Source: Caulobacterales bacterium
GTDB taxonomy: Bacteria > Pseudomonadota > Alphaproteobacteria > Caulobacterales > Caulobacteraceae
Reading direction: 5' to 3'
Assembly (NCBI GenBank): GCA_019510435.1
Contig: JAEKKJ010000006.1
Location: 186,001-250,000 of the forward strand
Length of the DNA stretch: 64,000 bases
The notes beneath the pieces were generated by a model, which had not been told where the DNA came from, made no database searches, and saw only the letters and a program-made list of their open reading frames with translations. The position numbers and the translations under genes were made by a program. Of the stretch, positions 63,441-64,000 are shown one piece after another (within the stretch, counting starts at the first letter, position 1; each line of letters begins with the position of its first letter).

Positions 63441-64000
63441 TGGCGGTGGACGCCAAGCTCATCGTGATGGTGCTGGTCTTCGCGGCGGTGTTCGCCGGGG
63501 TCCAGGGCATGGCGGGCCTGTTCTCGGTCGCCACCCAGAAGCGCCAGGTGAACCGGCGGCTGAAGGTCGCCGAGCGGGTGGAGGGCATCTCCGCCCTGGT
63601 GGTGGAACTGCGCAAGCAGCGGGGCCTCAGCGCCAGCGGCGGGCGGGCCGAGCGGCTGCGCTGGCTCTCGGACCTGATCATCGCCTCGGGCCTGCCCTAC
63701 GACCAGCGCAAGTGGCTGACCTATGTGGGCGCGGCCGCCCTGATCGGCGCCGGCGGCGGCTGGGTCGGGCTGCACAGCCTGCTGGGCGTGCTCGGCGGTC
63801 TCGTCGGGGGCGGCGTGCTCGCGCCCCTCGCGGTGCTGAAGGTGCAGGCGGGCAAGCGATCCAAGGCGCTGGGCTTCCAGCTGCCGCAAGCCCTGGACAT
63901 CATCGTGCGCAGCCTCGAGGCCGGTCACCCGGTGCCGGCCGCGGTCGCCCTCGTCGGCCGCGAGATGGCCGATCCGATCGGCTCGGAGTTCGGCATGGCC
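63440..64000 (+). CDS. tadB: Flp pilus inner-membrane platform protein TadB (3' truncated by window)
   Basis: 187 codons are visible and the frame runs off the right edge. An N-terminal membrane helix ([20 protein letters not shown]) is followed by a cytoplasmic stretch, two more helices, and the start of the GspF/T2SSF domain ([20 protein letters not shown]), which is diagnostic of TadB. It forms the assembly platform with TadC for the CpaF ATPase. Translation is coupled to cpaF through TGATG. The tadC and pilin genes must lie outside the window. Confidence 0.93.
   Translation, partial: MAVDAKLIVMVLVFAAVFAGVQGMAGLFSVATQKRQVNRRLKVAERVEGISALVVELRKQRGLSASGGRAERLRWLSDLIIASGLPYDQRKWLTYVGAAALIGAGGGWVGLHSLLGVLGGLVGGGVLAPLAVLKVQAGKRSKALGFQLPQALDIIVRSLEAGHPVPAAVALVGREMADPIGSEFGMA

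Overview
The window is very GC-rich, densely coded bacterial DNA with a strong bias to G/C in third codon positions. The gene content points to an alphaproteobacterium of the Caulobacteraceae, with Phenylobacterium or Caulobacter the likeliest genera. The evidence is a Flp/Tad pilus cluster in the cpaB-cpaC-cpaE-cpaF-tadB style, a large TonB-dependent receptor beside a TPR-sulfotransferase, a MoxR/DUF58/SpoIIM/RDD cluster, and many acyl-CoA enzymes. The family is an inference from gene content; no rRNA or other marker is present. I found no tRNA, rRNA, CRISPR array, prophage or classical transposase.

Layout. 1-6.5 kb: the end of an SF2 helicase, an acyltransferase-3 membrane protein, a DUF998 membrane protein and the glucan glucosyltransferase OpgH. 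6.7-8.4 kb: ETF:ubiquinone oxidoreductase, the link from acyl-CoA dehydrogenases to the quinone pool. 8.6-18.6 kb: a complete four-gene RND efflux operon (adaptor, two different permeases, outer-membrane lipoprotein) of MdtABC/MuxABC-OpmB architecture, with an unusual Cys-rich tail on the adaptor and an Ala/Thr insert in the second permease. 18.5-24.3 kb: a CocE-type hydrolase, a luciferase-like flavin oxidoreductase, a class III aminotransferase and a crotonase. 24.3-28.5 kb: TonB-dependent receptor plus TPR-sulfotransferase. 28.6-30.5 kb: a dipeptide epimerase and a membrane protein. 30.5-36.7 kb: a six-gene leftward cluster DUF4129-DUF4350-MoxR-DUF58-SpoIIM-RDD. 36.7-41.4 kb: an adenine-deaminase-type enzyme, a beta-helix protein/di-haem cytochrome pair and an Old Yellow Enzyme. 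41.6-46.6 kb: glycolate oxidase glcDEF and a UDP-glucuronate decarboxylase. 46.7-57.2 kb: an acyl-CoA catabolism block (acyl-CoA dehydrogenase, enoyl-CoA hydratase, acyl-CoA ligase, both subunits of a methylcrotonyl-CoA-type carboxylase, thiolase, CoA-transferase). 57.4-64 kb: an aldo/keto reductase, then the start of a Flp/Tad pilus operon that runs off the right edge.

The most unusual material is between genes. A 433-bp unit at 48843-49275 consists of one small GxxExxY-family gene (PD-(D/E)xK-like) bounded by perfect 30-bp inverted repeats. A gene-less pair of 29-bp inverted repeats with the same core lies 1.3 kb away (47472-47569), and a third, unrelated long inverted repeat splits the carboxylase genes (52670-52754). 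Separately, two copies of a roughly 140-bp double-hairpin repeat (33681-33822 and 39066-39206) each sit directly before a start codon in the same orientation and appear to supply the ribosome-binding region. A further hairpin-rich repeat (57248-57389) supplies the stop codon of the aldo/keto reductase. Together these suggest a genome populated by several families of small palindromic mobile-like elements, one of which carries a candidate nuclease gene.

Convergent genes are packed tightly: five of six convergent pairs overlap, three of them by exactly the four bases CTAG, which gives both strands a TAG stop.
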